Source: Aggregatilineales bacterium (GTDB taxonomy: Bacteria > Chloroflexota > Anaerolineae > Aggregatilineales > Phototrophicaceae). Taken from it: DNA of 64,000 bases. The translations under genes were made by a program, and so were the position numbers. The stretch lies in the NCBI GenBank assembly GCA_030834905.1, contig JAUQWZ010000002.1:124001-188000 (forward strand), in the 5' to 3' direction. Positions 18,237 through 26,068 of this stretch are shown here, in pieces (position 1 is the first letter of the stretch; each line of letters starts with the position of its first letter). The notes beneath the pieces were generated by a model that worked only from the letters and a program-made list of their open reading frames with translations, had not been told where the DNA came from and did not search any database.

Positions 18237-19705
18237 ACAAGCGGCTGGTCATTGCCCTCACACTGCTGCTTCTGCTGACGGCGAGCGCCTTTGCTCAGGA
18301 TAATCCAGCCCTTACCATCCACGTCGTCCAGCGCGGTGAAAACCTGTTTCGCATCGCGCTCCAGTACGGTGTTACGACCCAGGATCTCGCCCAACTCAAC
18401 GGCATCGCCAATGTCAACAGTATTCAGGTGGGGCAGCGCCTACTGGTTCCCGTCCAACCGGGAGTCAGCGTTCAGACGCACACCGTCCAGCCTGGCGAAA
18501 CGCTGCAAAGTATCAGCGGTTTGTACGGCGTTTCAATCGCCGAGCTGGCGGCACTCAACGACATGGCAGATCCGAACAGCCTGCATATCGGGCAGGTGCT
18601 GAATATCGTGCCGGGCGTTCCCGCGCCAGTCGAAGTTTCGCAGCCGCCCCCGGCGGCGGACGTTCCCGAACCGGCGCTGCTCTCAGCGGCTATCGACGTT
18701 CCCGCCAGTTCTCAGCAGCCTATCACTGTCATTCACACCGTACTGAGCGGCGAAACGCTGTTCCGCATCGCGATGGCGTATGGCACAACGGTCAACGCGG
18801 TTGCCCAGGCGAACAGCCTGACCGACAGCGAATTGATCTATGCCGGGCAAACCCTTATTATTCCCGACATTGTCCCGCCGCAGCTTGCGATTGACCTGCC
18901 CGCGCCGGTGACCGGGTTGGAAGTAATGCCGCTGGTACTGCTCGAAGGTCAAACCGGGCGCTTCCGCGTGATGACCGGCACTGCCGCCTCGGTCAGTGGA
19001 ACCTTTCTGAACAGCCCGCTGAACTTTGCTTCTGAAGCCGACGGAACCCGCAGCACGGCGCTGGTGGGCGTGCCGGTTGGCACCGCGGCGGGCGTCTATC
19101 CACTCTCGCTGACGGTGGCTGACGCCAGCGGCGCGCAGATACCCGTCAGCGCCAATATACAGGTGGTGGCAGGCGGCTACCTGCTGGAAACCGACATTCT
19201 GTTGATTGAGGATCGAACGAACCTGCTCGATCCGGCGGTGGAAGACGCCGAAATGAACGCCCTGCGCCAGGTTATGTCCCGGTTCAACCCCGAACGTTAC
19301 TTTGTTGGCGCGATGGGGCTGCCAGCCGCTGCTACGATTACGTCCTCATTTGGCAATTCGCGGTCGTATAACGGCGGGGCAGTTCAGCGCATTCATACCG
19401 GAACCGATTTTGGCGGCGTGCCGGGTACGCCGATCTTCGCGCCAGCGCCGGGGCGCGTGGTGGTGGCGGATACGCTCAACGTGCGCGGCATGGCGACGGT
19501 GATCGATCACGGTTGGGGCGTGTATTCCGGTTACTGGCATCAGACCGAGCGCTATGTACAGCTTGGCGAGATGGTCAGCGCCGGGCAGACTATCGGCACG
19601 ATGGGCGCGACCGGGCGTGTATCGGGACCTCATTTACACTGGGAAATGTGGGTCAATGGGGTGGCGGTTGACCCGATGCAGTGGGCGATTTTCTCGTTCT
19701 CGTAG
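18233..19705 (+). CDS. LysM-domain M23 metallopeptidase (cell-wall endopeptidase)
   Basis: The 490-residue protein has a signal peptide (1-21, ending SAFAQ), LysM repeats at about 28-72, 82-125 and 163-208, a beta-rich spacer and a C-terminal M23 LytM domain. Zinc ligands are visible in HTGTDFG and HLHWEM, with the MGATGRVSGPHLHWE box. M23 enzymes cut peptidoglycan cross-links or act as amidase activators; both metal motifs are intact, so activity is expected. It is third in the coupled LysM-DUF192-LysM/M23 operon. Confidence 0.93.
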   Translation: MNKRLVIALTLLLLLTASAFAQDNPALTIHVVQRGENLFRIALQYGVTTQDLAQLNGIANVNSIQVGQRLLVPVQPGVSVQTHTVQPGETLQSISGLYGVSIAELAALNDMADPNSLHIGQVLNIVPGVPAPVEVSQPPPAADVPEPALLSAAIDVPASSQQPITVIHTVLSGETLFRIAMAYGTTVNAVAQANSLTDSELIYAGQTLIIPDIVPPQLAIDLPAPVTGLEVMPLVLLEGQTGRFRVMTGTAASVSGTFLNSPLNFASEADGTRSTALVGVPVGTAAGVYPLSLTVADASGAQIPVSANIQVVAGGYLLETDILLIEDRTNLLDPAVEDAEMNALRQVMSRFNPERYFVGAMGLPAAATITSSFGNSRSYNGGAVQRIHTGTDFGGVPGTPIFAPAPGRVVVADTLNVRGMATVIDHGWGVYSGYWHQTERYVQLGEMVSAGQTIGTMGATGRVSGPHLHWEMWVNGVAVDPMQWAIFSFS

Positions 19706-19729
19706 TGTGTGAAATCGGTTTAGACAGCG

Positions 19730-19768
19730 CAGGGGCGTTGTGTAAATTTGGCTGACACGACGCCCCTG
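19730..19768. repeat. Hairpin CAGGGGCGT/ACGCCCCTG between convergent genes
   Basis: CAGGGGCGT at 19730-19738 pairs with CGACGCCCCTG ending at 19768 (one mismatch or bulge) across a loop of about 20 bases. It lies between the convergent M23 and membrane protein genes, where a bidirectional terminator is expected, but no T run follows. It shares arms with the hairpin at 13219-13262. Confidence 0.5.
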
Positions 19769-19798
19769 TGTGTTTCATGGACTCAGATAACGAACGGT

Positions 19799-20950
19799 TT
19801 ACGCCGCTTTTTCTCCGTAAGCTTCGTCAAGCGCCTCAAAGTTCGTGAACAGGAAGTGGTCGTGGTAGTAGTGTATCCACAGGAACGAGAGGATGGCGGT
19901 GTAGTAGGCAGTGTCAAAGTGAGCATTGCCGTCGATGCCGGGTCGGATGATCGGCGCGATGGTGTAGACGATGCCAAAGACCACCAGCGAGCCGACCAGC
20001 ATCAGCGTGCTGAGGGCGAACAGGCCCTTTGAGTCTTTGGTCTTCTCGGCAAAGCGAGCCACCAGCGGCGCGCTGTTGCGCAAGTCGCCGTACTGCTGCC
20101 GGATCTTGATGATGTAGAACGTGATCGCCAGATATTGGAACGAGTGCCAGGTGTTCATTCCCTGGAAGGCGGTGTCAAGGTTGGGCAGGGCAGGCATGGT
20201 GAAAGCGACCGCCACCGTCAGCACCAGGAAAACCGTCTTGGGCCAGTTGAGGTAGCCACCGCGGTATTCGATGATCGACTTAATGACAAAGGCGCCTACC
20301 GCCACCACGAAGGCGGTTGATGCTACGTAGAACAGCCAGGGACGCTGGAAGAACTCCGGGATTACCCGGGCGAGGTCATTCGTGCCGATGTCGAAACTGC
20401 CGGTGCTGATCTTGAGCGCCGCGAACGGGAACAGGCACGTCATGACGATGCCGTAGTCTATCAGCCGGGCGGTGAGCGACACAGCGCTGCCGCCGCGAAC
20501 GATCTTGTGTTCCTTGTGGTTGTAAAGCTCCACGATGTAGGTAATTTGATGCAGAACGTGAGTCGCCGCCCAGAAGAAGAAGACGGTGAGCAGAAGCTGT
20601 AAGTTGAGGAACGCCAGCGACACAACAATGATTGGAATGATAACTGACGAGCGAATCAGCATTGGATAGCGCTTGTTGAAGTCCTTGTCCAGCCCGGTGC
20701 GCAGGAATGTGGACATCATGTGCGGACCGCCGATGGCAACCGCCACGAAACCGTTGACGAGGTTGCGGCTGACGTCTTCGTTCAGACCAAACTGTATACC
20801 AAGCAGATAGAAGATGTATGGCATCGGAACGAAGATGACGCTCAGCGAGATGAACGCCAGATCCCAGTTGCGGCTGCGCAGCCAAAAGCCAGACTTCTCT
20901 TTTGGAATACTGGTTGAAGCTGAATTCAGCCTCGCGCTTGCTACGCCCAT
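19799..20950 (-). CDS. Histidine-rich multipass membrane protein of unknown function
   Basis: The 383-residue protein has about ten membrane helices. Histidines cluster at or near helix ends: GGPHMMSTFLRT (about 75), WAATHVLHQITYIVELYNHKEHK (about 130-150), NTWHSFQYLAIT (about 270) and LWIHYYHDHFLF (about 362). This spacing recalls membrane enzymes with a metal centre, such as Blh-type carotenoid dioxygenases, but the resemblance is only in pattern. The start has GGAGGG 7-8 bases upstream and a good promoter lies at 21016-21045. Confidence 0.65.
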   Translation of the reverse strand: MGVASARLNSASTSIPKEKSGFWLRSRNWDLAFISLSVIFVPMPYIFYLLGIQFGLNEDVSRNLVNGFVAVAIGGPHMMSTFLRTGLDKDFNKRYPMLIRSSVIIPIIVVSLAFLNLQLLLTVFFFWAATHVLHQITYIVELYNHKEHKIVRGGSAVSLTARLIDYGIVMTCLFPFAALKISTGSFDIGTNDLARVIPEFFQRPWLFYVASTAFVVAVGAFVIKSIIEYRGGYLNWPKTVFLVLTVAVAFTMPALPNLDTAFQGMNTWHSFQYLAITFYIIKIRQQYGDLRNSAPLVARFAEKTKDSKGLFALSTLMLVGSLVVFGIVYTIAPIIRPGIDGNAHFDTAYYTAILSFLWIHYYHDHFLFTNFEALDEAYGEKAA

Positions 20951-21003
20951 GTGTAACCCTCCTGTACACGGTGTTCAGTTTGTGCTAAACGCAATTTATT
21001 TAG

Positions 21004-21045
21004 CTTTGCAAAGTAATTCTACGGGATTTAGGGGCGGTTCGTCAA
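21004..21045 (-). promoter_or_regulatory. Promoter and operator-like palindrome for the histidine-rich membrane protein
   Basis: On the minus strand TTGACG (21045-21040) and TAGAAT (21021-21016) are 18 bases apart. Immediately downstream, at the expected transcription start, is the perfect palindrome CTTTGCAAAG (21004-21013). Good promoter hexamers plus a palindrome at +1 suggest repression. Confidence 0.5.
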
Positions 21046-21049
21046 CTAC

Positions 21050-21622
21050 CTAATTCCGCGCCACGATGTGATGTGAACGGCAGCGCGCCTCGTAGCGCTC
21101 AGAAGCGCCGACGAGAATAATCGGGTCGCTGTAGCGCGCGGGCTGTCCGTTGACGATGCGCTGTGTCCGGCTCGCCTCTTCGCCGCAGACGACGCAGATG
21201 GCGTGCAGCTTGGTCACCTGTTCGGCGCGCGAGAGAAGCTGCGGCATGACGCCAAACGGCTCGCCGCGAAAGTCCATATCCAGACCGGCAATGATGACGC
21301 GAATGCCGCGCGCCGCCAGAGTTTCGATGAACGGTACGATGTCTTCCGGGAAAAACTGCACTTCGTCGATTGCCACGACTGTCGTATCCGGCTCAATGGC
21401 GGCTGCCATTTCCGCGGCACCGGCGACTGGCTGCGCTTCGATATTCTGCCCGTCGTGGCTGGTGACGCGCTCCAGCCCATAGCGAACGTCAATGCTGGGC
21501 TTAAATGCCTGCACCTTCTGTTTGGCGATAATGGCGCGGCGCACGCGGCGGATCAGTTCTTCAGTTTTGCCGCAGAACATGCTGCCGCAAATGACCTCAA
21601 TCTGACCAGTCCGATGAATCAT
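21050..21622 (-). CDS. tdk: Thymidine kinase
   Basis: This type II thymidine kinase salvages thymidine to dTMP. The 190-residue protein has the P-loop [11 protein letters not shown] (about 13-23), the Walker B-like [12 protein letters not shown], the lid/catalytic FRGEPFG region, and a zinc site with CVVCG and the late Cys/His pair RCRSHH. Length is normal. It is leftward, downstream of rpmE, but the strong hairpin at 21659-21689 separates it from the ribosomal operon. With upp and pyrG it adds to pyrimidine supply in this window. Confidence 0.96.
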   Translation of the reverse strand: MIHRTGQIEVICGSMFCGKTEELIRRVRRAIIAKQKVQAFKPSIDVRYGLERVTSHDGQNIEAQPVAGAAEMAAAIEPDTTVVAIDEVQFFPEDIVPFIETLAARGIRVIIAGLDMDFRGEPFGVMPQLLSRAEQVTKLHAICVVCGEEASRTQRIVNGQPARYSDPIILVGASERYEARCRSHHIVARN

Positions 21623-21650
21623 GTTGCGAGTTCCTTTGGGCGGATGCAGG

Positions 21651-21689
21651 CAAACAAAAGGCAGGCATCCTGTTTTGGGATGCCTGCCT
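21651..21689 (-). terminator. Intrinsic terminator after rpmE
   Basis: A perfect 12-base-pair stem, AGGCAGGCATCC and GGATGCCTGCCT, with a 7-base loop. Read leftward, the direction of rpmE, the stem is followed by TTTTGTTTG. It lies 20 bases past the rpmE stop and just before tdk. Confidence 0.85.
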
Positions 21690-21709
21690 GAAGCTTACCA
21701 TATTGCGAT

Positions 21710-22186
21710 TTACTCCGCAGCGGCTTCGGCTGCCTTCGGCAGTTCGTATCCGCGCGCGCGGAGGCTCTTCTTCAGATCGCTGAGAACCTTGCGACCGATG
21801 CCGGGGATTTCCAGCAGGCTTTCTTCACCGCCGGTTTCGAGCCTGTCGATGAAGTCTGCCACCGTATTGACGCCATTCTCGGTGAGGATGGTGGCATAGC
21901 GCTTGTTGATTTCCAGTTCGGCAACCGGCAGATCCATTGGCGTGCGGGCGGCGACGCGCTCTTCCGCTTCGACGCGCTTGGCATCGCGCACCTGAAGGCG
22001 CTTGAGGAAGCGGTCAACCTGACCTTCCGTGTCCACGATACGCTGTTCGCCAGTGTAGAATGGATGGCACGCCGAACAAATATCAGACCGAATCTGGGGG
22101 ACGGTTGCGCCCGTCGTCCAGGTGTTGCCGCAGGCGCAGGTCACAACGGCTTCAGGATACCAGGTGGGGTGGATGCCCTCTTTCAT
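21710..22186 (-). CDS. rpmE: Ribosomal protein bL31 fused to a helix-hairpin-helix (alpha-CTD-like) domain
   Basis: Residues 1-70 are a zinc-binding L31: MKEGIHPTWY, Cys17/Cys19 and Cys37/Cys40, then HPFYTGEQRIVDTEGQVDRF. Normal L31 ends near there. Here about 88 residues follow: a charged linker and, at 92-150, a helix-hairpin-helix module (RYATILTENGVNTVADFIDR, then LLEIPGIGRKVLSDLKKSL) like the C-terminal domain of RNA polymerase alpha. A basic-acidic AEAAAE tail ends the protein. It is third in the rplU-rpmA-rpmE order, preceded by a pair of repeat hairpins (22201-22256). Confidence 0.9.
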   Translation of the reverse strand: MKEGIHPTWYPEAVVTCACGNTWTTGATVPQIRSDICSACHPFYTGEQRIVDTEGQVDRFLKRLQVRDAKRVEAEERVAARTPMDLPVAELEINKRYATILTENGVNTVADFIDRLETGGEESLLEIPGIGRKVLSDLKKSLRARGYELPKAAEAAAE

Positions 22187-22200
22187 TTTATAACCTCTTT

Positions 22201-22256
22201 AGTGCCCGATGGTCTGTCCATCAGGCTTAGTGCCTGATGGTCTGTCCATCAGGCGA
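22201..22256 (-). repeat. Two tandem 28-base hairpin repeats between rpmA and rpmE
   Basis: Two direct copies of 28 bases (22201-22228 and 22229-22256) differ at only three positions. Each contains CTGATGG or CCGATGG and CCATCAGG, forming a stem of about 7-8 base pairs around TCTGT. In the mRNA this gives twin hairpins between rpmA and the rpmE ribosome binding site, a possible processing, stability or autoregulation element. Confidence 0.65.
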
Positions 22257-22271
22257 TAACCGGATAGTTGC

Positions 22272-22556
22272 CTACTGCGCGGGCTTCAGCGCAGGATTTT
22301 CGGGATAGACGCTGATCTGCTTGCGTCCGCCCTTGCCGCGCGCATATTCGAAGACGACATAGCCTTCGGCGACGGCAAAAATCGTGTGATCCTTGCCGAT
22401 ATCAACGTTATTGCCCGGATGGAACTTGGTGCCGCGCTGGCGCACAATGATGTTGCCGGGAATGACAAATTCACCGCCAAACTTCTTCACGCCCAGGCGC
22501 TGCGAGTTGCTATCACGACCGTTGCGGCTGGAACCGCCACCTTTTTTATGAGCCAT
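22272..22556 (-). CDS. rpmA: Large-subunit ribosomal protein bL27
   Basis: The 94-residue protein opens [21 protein letters not shown], the mature bL27 N-terminus that reaches the peptidyl transferase centre, and continues [15 protein letters not shown] with [15 protein letters not shown]. There is no Firmicutes-type cleavable N-terminal extension. The gene lies 21 bases after rplU, in the usual rplU-rpmA order. Confidence 0.98.
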   Translation of the reverse strand: MAHKKGGGSSRNGRDSNSQRLGVKKFGGEFVIPGNIIVRQRGTKFHPGNNVDIGKDHTIFAVAEGYVVFEYARGKGGRKQISVYPENPALKPAQ

Positions 22557-22577
22557 TTTTACTCACTCCCGTTAAAG

Positions 22578-22889
22578 CTAGGCGTTAATTGCATCAATGC
22601 GCAGGCGCGTGTAGTAGTGCCGATGCCCTCGCTTGACGCGGTACTTGGTGCGCTGGCGATACTTAAAGACGATAACTTTCTTGGCGCGATACTGGTCAAC
22701 AACGGTTGCCTTCACGACCGCGCCCTCGACCAGCGGCGTGCCGATGACGGTCTTGTCATCATCGCCAACCAGCAGCACGTCGGTCAGTTCAAGGGTGTCA
22801 TCTACTGCGTTCGGCAAACGCTCAACGTCGAGTGTTTTCCCGACTTCAGCGCGGAACTGCCGCCCGCCCGTCCGAATGATTGCATACAT
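22578..22889 (-). CDS. rplU: Large-subunit ribosomal protein bL21
   Basis: The 103-residue protein has normal length and the family motifs YAIIRTGGRQFRAEVG near the start and KRGHRHYYTRLRIDAI at the end. It is first in the leftward rplU-rpmA-rpmE operon, with a consensus-like promoter about 100 bases upstream (22991-23019). Its GGAG ribosome binding site lies in a small inverted repeat next to the start codon. Confidence 0.98.
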   Translation of the reverse strand: MYAIIRTGGRQFRAEVGKTLDVERLPNAVDDTLELTDVLLVGDDDKTVIGTPLVEGAVVKATVVDQYRAKKVIVFKYRQRTKYRVKRGHRHYYTRLRIDAINA

Positions 22890-22890
22890 T

Positions 22891-22902
22891 GTGGATCTCC
22901 AC
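22891..22902 (-). promoter_or_regulatory. Ribosome binding site of rplU inside a short palindrome
   Basis: GTGGA-GA-TCCAC (minus strand) contains the GGAG that serves the rplU ATG at 22889. The 5-base arms could pair only with a very tight loop, so a DNA palindrome or weak mRNA structure are both possible. Confidence 0.35.
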
Positions 22903-22990
22903 TCTTCACTTCACCGCCGCGTCCACGGGTGTTACTTCAGGCAGCCACAACGGGGAAGATGGATAAAAGAAGCCGAAACAAGAAGCGCCT

Positions 22991-23019
22991 ATTTTACGCT
23001 TGCAGGCATATTACGTCAA
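22991..23019 (-). promoter_or_regulatory. Promoter of the rplU-rpmA-rpmE operon
   Basis: On the minus strand TTGACG (23019-23014) and TAAAAT (22996-22991) are exactly 17 bases apart, each one base off consensus. The predicted leader is about 95 bases long, room for an L21-type leader RNA, though I cannot recognise one. Confidence 0.65.
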
Positions 23020-23040
23020 TCCGTAATTCACTAAAAGAAG

Positions 23041-23205
23041 CGTACTGAGTACCGAGTACTGAGGAAAGAAAGTTAAGGAGAGTAAAAGAAGTACAAGAAC
23101 AAGGGATGAAGGATGATTGCGAGCGCTTAGCTATTCGCAAGCAGGGAAAGCTGATAACGGTCTGCTGAAAACTAACCTCAGCACTCAGTACTCGGTACTT
23201 CTTTT
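23041..23205. repeat. Palindromic island of iterated GAGTACTGAG words
   Basis: This lies within the only gene-free stretch over 300 bases (22890-23205). The left arm (GTACTGAGTACCGAGTACTG, 23042-23061) and the right arm (CCTCAGCACTCAGTACTCGG, from 23176, followed by TACTTC) are near-perfect inverted repeats about 115 bases apart. The interior is purine-rich and has no reading frame. Related islands occur at 51122-51217 and 57681-57791. Confidence 0.65.
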
Positions 23206-24273
23206 TCAAGCAATAAACATGGCATCGCCAAACGAGAAGAAGCGGTAGCCTGCCTGTTTGGCGACCTCATAGGCGTGCCGGATGTTTTCGCGTCCGGCGA
23301 AGCTGCTGACCATCATCAGCAGAGTCGATTTTGGCAGGTGGAAGTTGGTTGCCATCGCGTCCACCACGCGCCAGCGGTAGCCGGGATAGATGAACAGGTT
23401 AGTGTCGCGCTCAAAGGCGATAACCGGACGCCAGGGGCAGGCATCAACGCTTTGCGCCGGGTTCGCCGGATCGCCGCCTTCGCTCAAGATTCCCGCCGTT
23501 TCCAGCGTGCGGGCAACGGTTGTGCCAACCGCGATCACGCGCCCGCCTGCCAGCTTGGTTTCGTTGATGATACGCGCATTCTCCGCCGTGAGGATGGCGC
23601 GCTCGCTGTGAATGTGATGGTCTTCGATGCGTTCCACCGCCACTGGCTTGAACGTGCCTAAGCCGATTTCCAGCGTGCAGTAGGCGAACAACACGCCTTT
23701 TTGGCGAAGCTGAAGCAGCAGCTCGTCGGTGAAGTGCAGCCCGGCGGTAGGCGCGGCTGCCGAGGCTTCCTGACGGCTGTAGACCGTCTGGTAGCGTTCG
23801 GGATTAGCTAACGGAACGTGGATGTATGGCGGCAGCGGCACTGTTCCCATTTCGTCCAGGCGGTCGTTGATCGGCTGGCTGAACTGCACCACGCGCTCGG
23901 CTTCTTCAAGCGTTTCGGTTACTTCGGCGGTGATGCCGGTATCGCCAAAGACCAGCGCGGTGCCGGGGTTCACCCGCCGCCCGCCGACCAGCACATGCCA
24001 GCGCCGGACGTCAAGCTGGCGCAGCAGCAGCACTTCGACCGCGCCGCCGGTTTCGGCTTTGGTCGCCTGAAGGCGCGCCGCCATGACGCGCGTGTTGTTC
24101 AGTACCAGCACGTCGCCCGGATGAATCAGATCGATAATATTGCGAAAGACGCGATGCTCGATCTCACCCGTTTGGCGGTTGAGCAGCATCAGCCGCGACG
24201 AATCGCGCGGCTCTACTGGTGTCTGAGCGATGAACGACTCTGGCAGTTCGTAGTCAAAATCGGAAAGATTCAC
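23206..24273 (-). CDS. queA: S-adenosylmethionine:tRNA ribosyltransferase-isomerase
   Basis: QueA transfers and isomerises the ribosyl group of SAM to 7-aminomethyl-7-deazaguanine in tRNA, the penultimate queuosine step. The 355-residue protein has the typical start LSDFDYELPESFIAQTPVEPRDSSRL, EVLLLRQ, AAPTAGLHFTDELL, GLGTFKPV and the closing NFHLPKSTLLMMVSSFAG. ruvB lies 12 bases upstream on the same strand, a common neighbour pair, so both use the ruvB promoter. Confidence 0.97.
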   Translation of the reverse strand: MNLSDFDYELPESFIAQTPVEPRDSSRLMLLNRQTGEIEHRVFRNIIDLIHPGDVLVLNNTRVMAARLQATKAETGGAVEVLLLRQLDVRRWHVLVGGRRVNPGTALVFGDTGITAEVTETLEEAERVVQFSQPINDRLDEMGTVPLPPYIHVPLANPERYQTVYSRQEASAAAPTAGLHFTDELLLQLRQKGVLFAYCTLEIGLGTFKPVAVERIEDHHIHSERAILTAENARIINETKLAGGRVIAVGTTVARTLETAGILSEGGDPANPAQSVDACPWRPVIAFERDTNLFIYPGYRWRVVDAMATNFHLPKSTLLMMVSSFAGRENIRHAYEVAKQAGYRFFSFGDAMFIA

Positions 24274-24285
24274 GGTTGTTTTTCG

Positions 24286-25308
24286 CTAGAAAAGAGGCGG
24301 CTGCTCAGGGTTGTTGATCTGGCGACCGAGATACTCGTAGGCGAGATAGGTCGCTTCGCGCCCACGCGGGGTGCGCTTGAGAAAGCCTAGCTGCAGCAGA
24401 TACGGCTCGTAGACTTCTTCGATTGTCGAGGCGTCCTCGCTGATTGAGGCGGCGATAGTCGAAAGTCCGACCGGTCCCCCGCTGTATTTATCGATGATGC
24501 ACGACAGGACGCGCCGGTCAATGTCGTCCAGACCGAGATGGTCGATGTCCATCAGATCGAGCGCGCTGCCCGATACCGGTCCGGTGATGATGCCGTTGGC
24601 GCGCGTCTGGGCGAAATCGCGGACGCGGCGCAGCAGGCGCAGACCAATACGCGGCGTGCCGCGCGAACGGCGGGCGATTTCAATGGTGCCCTCCTGTTTG
24701 ATTTCGACTTTCATCATGCCGGCGGCGCGGTTGATAATGTATTCCATCGCGGGCAGCTCGTAAAAATCGAGGCGGAAACGCGCGCCAAAGCGATCGCGCA
24801 GCGGACCCGCCAGCAGGTCAAGCCGGGTGGTCGCGCCGACCACAGTGAAGCGGGGCAGGTTCAGCCGGACGTTCTTCGCCGCCGGACCCTTGCCGATGAC
24901 CATATCGAGGGCGAAATCTTCCATCGCCGGATACAGCACCTCTTCAATGGTGCGACCGAGGCGGTGGATTTCATCAATGAACAGGATGTCGCCCTGCTTG
25001 AGATGGGTGAGAATCGCCGCCAGATCGCCGGGGCGCTCAATCGAAGGACCTGCTGTAATGCGGATGGCGACGTTCATCTCGTTGGCAATCACGTAGGCGA
25101 GCGATGTCTTTCCAAGACCGGGCGGACCATAAAACAGGGTGTGATCCATCGGTTCGCCGCGCAGCTTCGCCGCCTCAATGATGATCTTGAGGTTTTCGCG
25201 GACACGATCCTGCCCGACGATGTCCTTGAGCAGTTTCGGACGAAGCGCGATGTTCTCGCGTTCATCAGTCTGCGTTCTTCCACTGATCAGGCGTGCATCG
25301 TCAGACAC
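24286..25308 (-). CDS. ruvB: Holliday junction branch-migration helicase RuvB
   Basis: RuvB is the AAA+ motor of RuvAB. The 340-residue protein has Walker [12 protein letters not shown] (about 62-72), Walker [12 protein letters not shown], sensor [15 protein letters not shown] and the C-terminal winged helix with [17 protein letters not shown]. It is first in the leftward ruvB-queA pair. ruvC is elsewhere in the window with yebC; ruvA is not seen. A TTGCGC/TATACT promoter lies upstream. Confidence 0.98.
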   Translation of the reverse strand: MSDDARLISGRTQTDERENIALRPKLLKDIVGQDRVRENLKIIIEAAKLRGEPMDHTLFYGPPGLGKTSLAYVIANEMNVAIRITAGPSIERPGDLAAILTHLKQGDILFIDEIHRLGRTIEEVLYPAMEDFALDMVIGKGPAAKNVRLNLPRFTVVGATTRLDLLAGPLRDRFGARFRLDFYELPAMEYIINRAAGMMKVEIKQEGTIEIARRSRGTPRIGLRLLRRVRDFAQTRANGIITGPVSGSALDLMDIDHLGLDDIDRRVLSCIIDKYSGGPVGLSTIAASISEDASTIEEVYEPYLLQLGFLKRTPRGREATYLAYEYLGRQINNPEQPPLF

Positions 25309-25351
25309 GTACTCTCACTCCGGCAAAAACTGGATAAATGTTCTAATTGTA

Positions 25352-25379
25352 AGTATAGCCTACGTGGGCGCTGGCGCAA
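25352..25379 (-). promoter_or_regulatory. Putative promoter of ruvB-queA
   Basis: On the minus strand TTGCGC (25379-25374) and TATACT (25357-25352) are separated by 16 bases, 44 bases before the ruvB start. It is back to back with the upp promoter. Confidence 0.45.
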
Positions 25380-25382
25380 CCG

Positions 25383-25411
25383 TTGTTTTGTCTGCCTCCA
25401 GAGGCTACAAT
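25383..25411 (+). promoter_or_regulatory. Putative promoter of upp
   Basis: TTGTTT (25383-25388) and TACAAT (25406-25411) are spaced by 17 bases, 28 bases before the upp ATG. The spacer ends in the palindrome GCCTCCAGAGGC (25394-25405), directly against the -10, a possible repressor site. Confidence 0.45.
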
Positions 25412-25438
25412 CTGTCCCGTACTACACAGGAGAAGCGC

Positions 25439-26062
25439 ATGACGCAGGTACATGTTTCACAGCACCCCCTTATCCTGCACAAGCTGACATTGTTACGCGA
25501 TAAGGATACCGATTTTCGCAGTTTTCGTGAGTTGATGCGCGAGCTGGCAATGCTGCTGTGCTATGAAGCCACGCTTGACCTCAAACTGACCGCCAAACCG
25601 GTTGAAACGCCGATGGGCATGGCAGCGGGTTACAAAGCGGAAGAACACATTGGGCTGGTGCCGGTGCTGCGCGCCGGGCTGGGTATGGTTGAAGGTGTGT
25701 TACAACTGCTGCCCAGCGTGCAGGTGTGGCATATCGGGCTGTACCGCGACGAAGAGACGCTGCGCCCGGTGCAGTATTACAACCGCCTGCCCGCCAGCCA
25801 CAATATTCAGATCTGTCTGGTGCTGGACCCGATGCTGGCGACCGGCGGCTCGGCGGTGGCGACGCTCGACATCCTCAAGAAAGCGGGCGTGCCGCACATC
25901 AAATACATGGGGGTGATCGGCGCGCCGGAAGGAGTGGAAAAGCTGACGAAGGCGCACCCCGACGTGCCGATTCATCTCGCCGCCATTGACGAGCGATTGA
26001 ACGACGTGGGCTTCATCGTGCCCGGTCTGGGTGACGCGGGAGACCGCCAGTACGGCACGTAG
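25439..26062 (+). CDS. upp: Uracil phosphoribosyltransferase
   Basis: Upp makes UMP from uracil and PRPP. From ATG 25439, with CAGGAGAAG just upstream, the product is 207 residues. Motifs include HPLILHKLTLLRDKDTDFRSFRELMREL at the start, VLRAGLGMVEG, the PRPP loop LVLDPMLATGGSA and the uracil-binding FIVPGLGDAGDRQYGT at the C-terminus. The open frame extends further upstream but only over the ruvB region. A WecA-like gene follows 6 bases downstream. Confidence 0.97.
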   Translation: MTQVHVSQHPLILHKLTLLRDKDTDFRSFRELMRELAMLLCYEATLDLKLTAKPVETPMGMAAGYKAEEHIGLVPVLRAGLGMVEGVLQLLPSVQVWHIGLYRDEETLRPVQYYNRLPASHNIQICLVLDPMLATGGSAVATLDILKKAGVPHIKYMGVIGAPEGVEKLTKAHPDVPIHLAAIDERLNDVGFIVPGLGDAGDRQYGT

Positions 26063-26068
26063 GCACTC

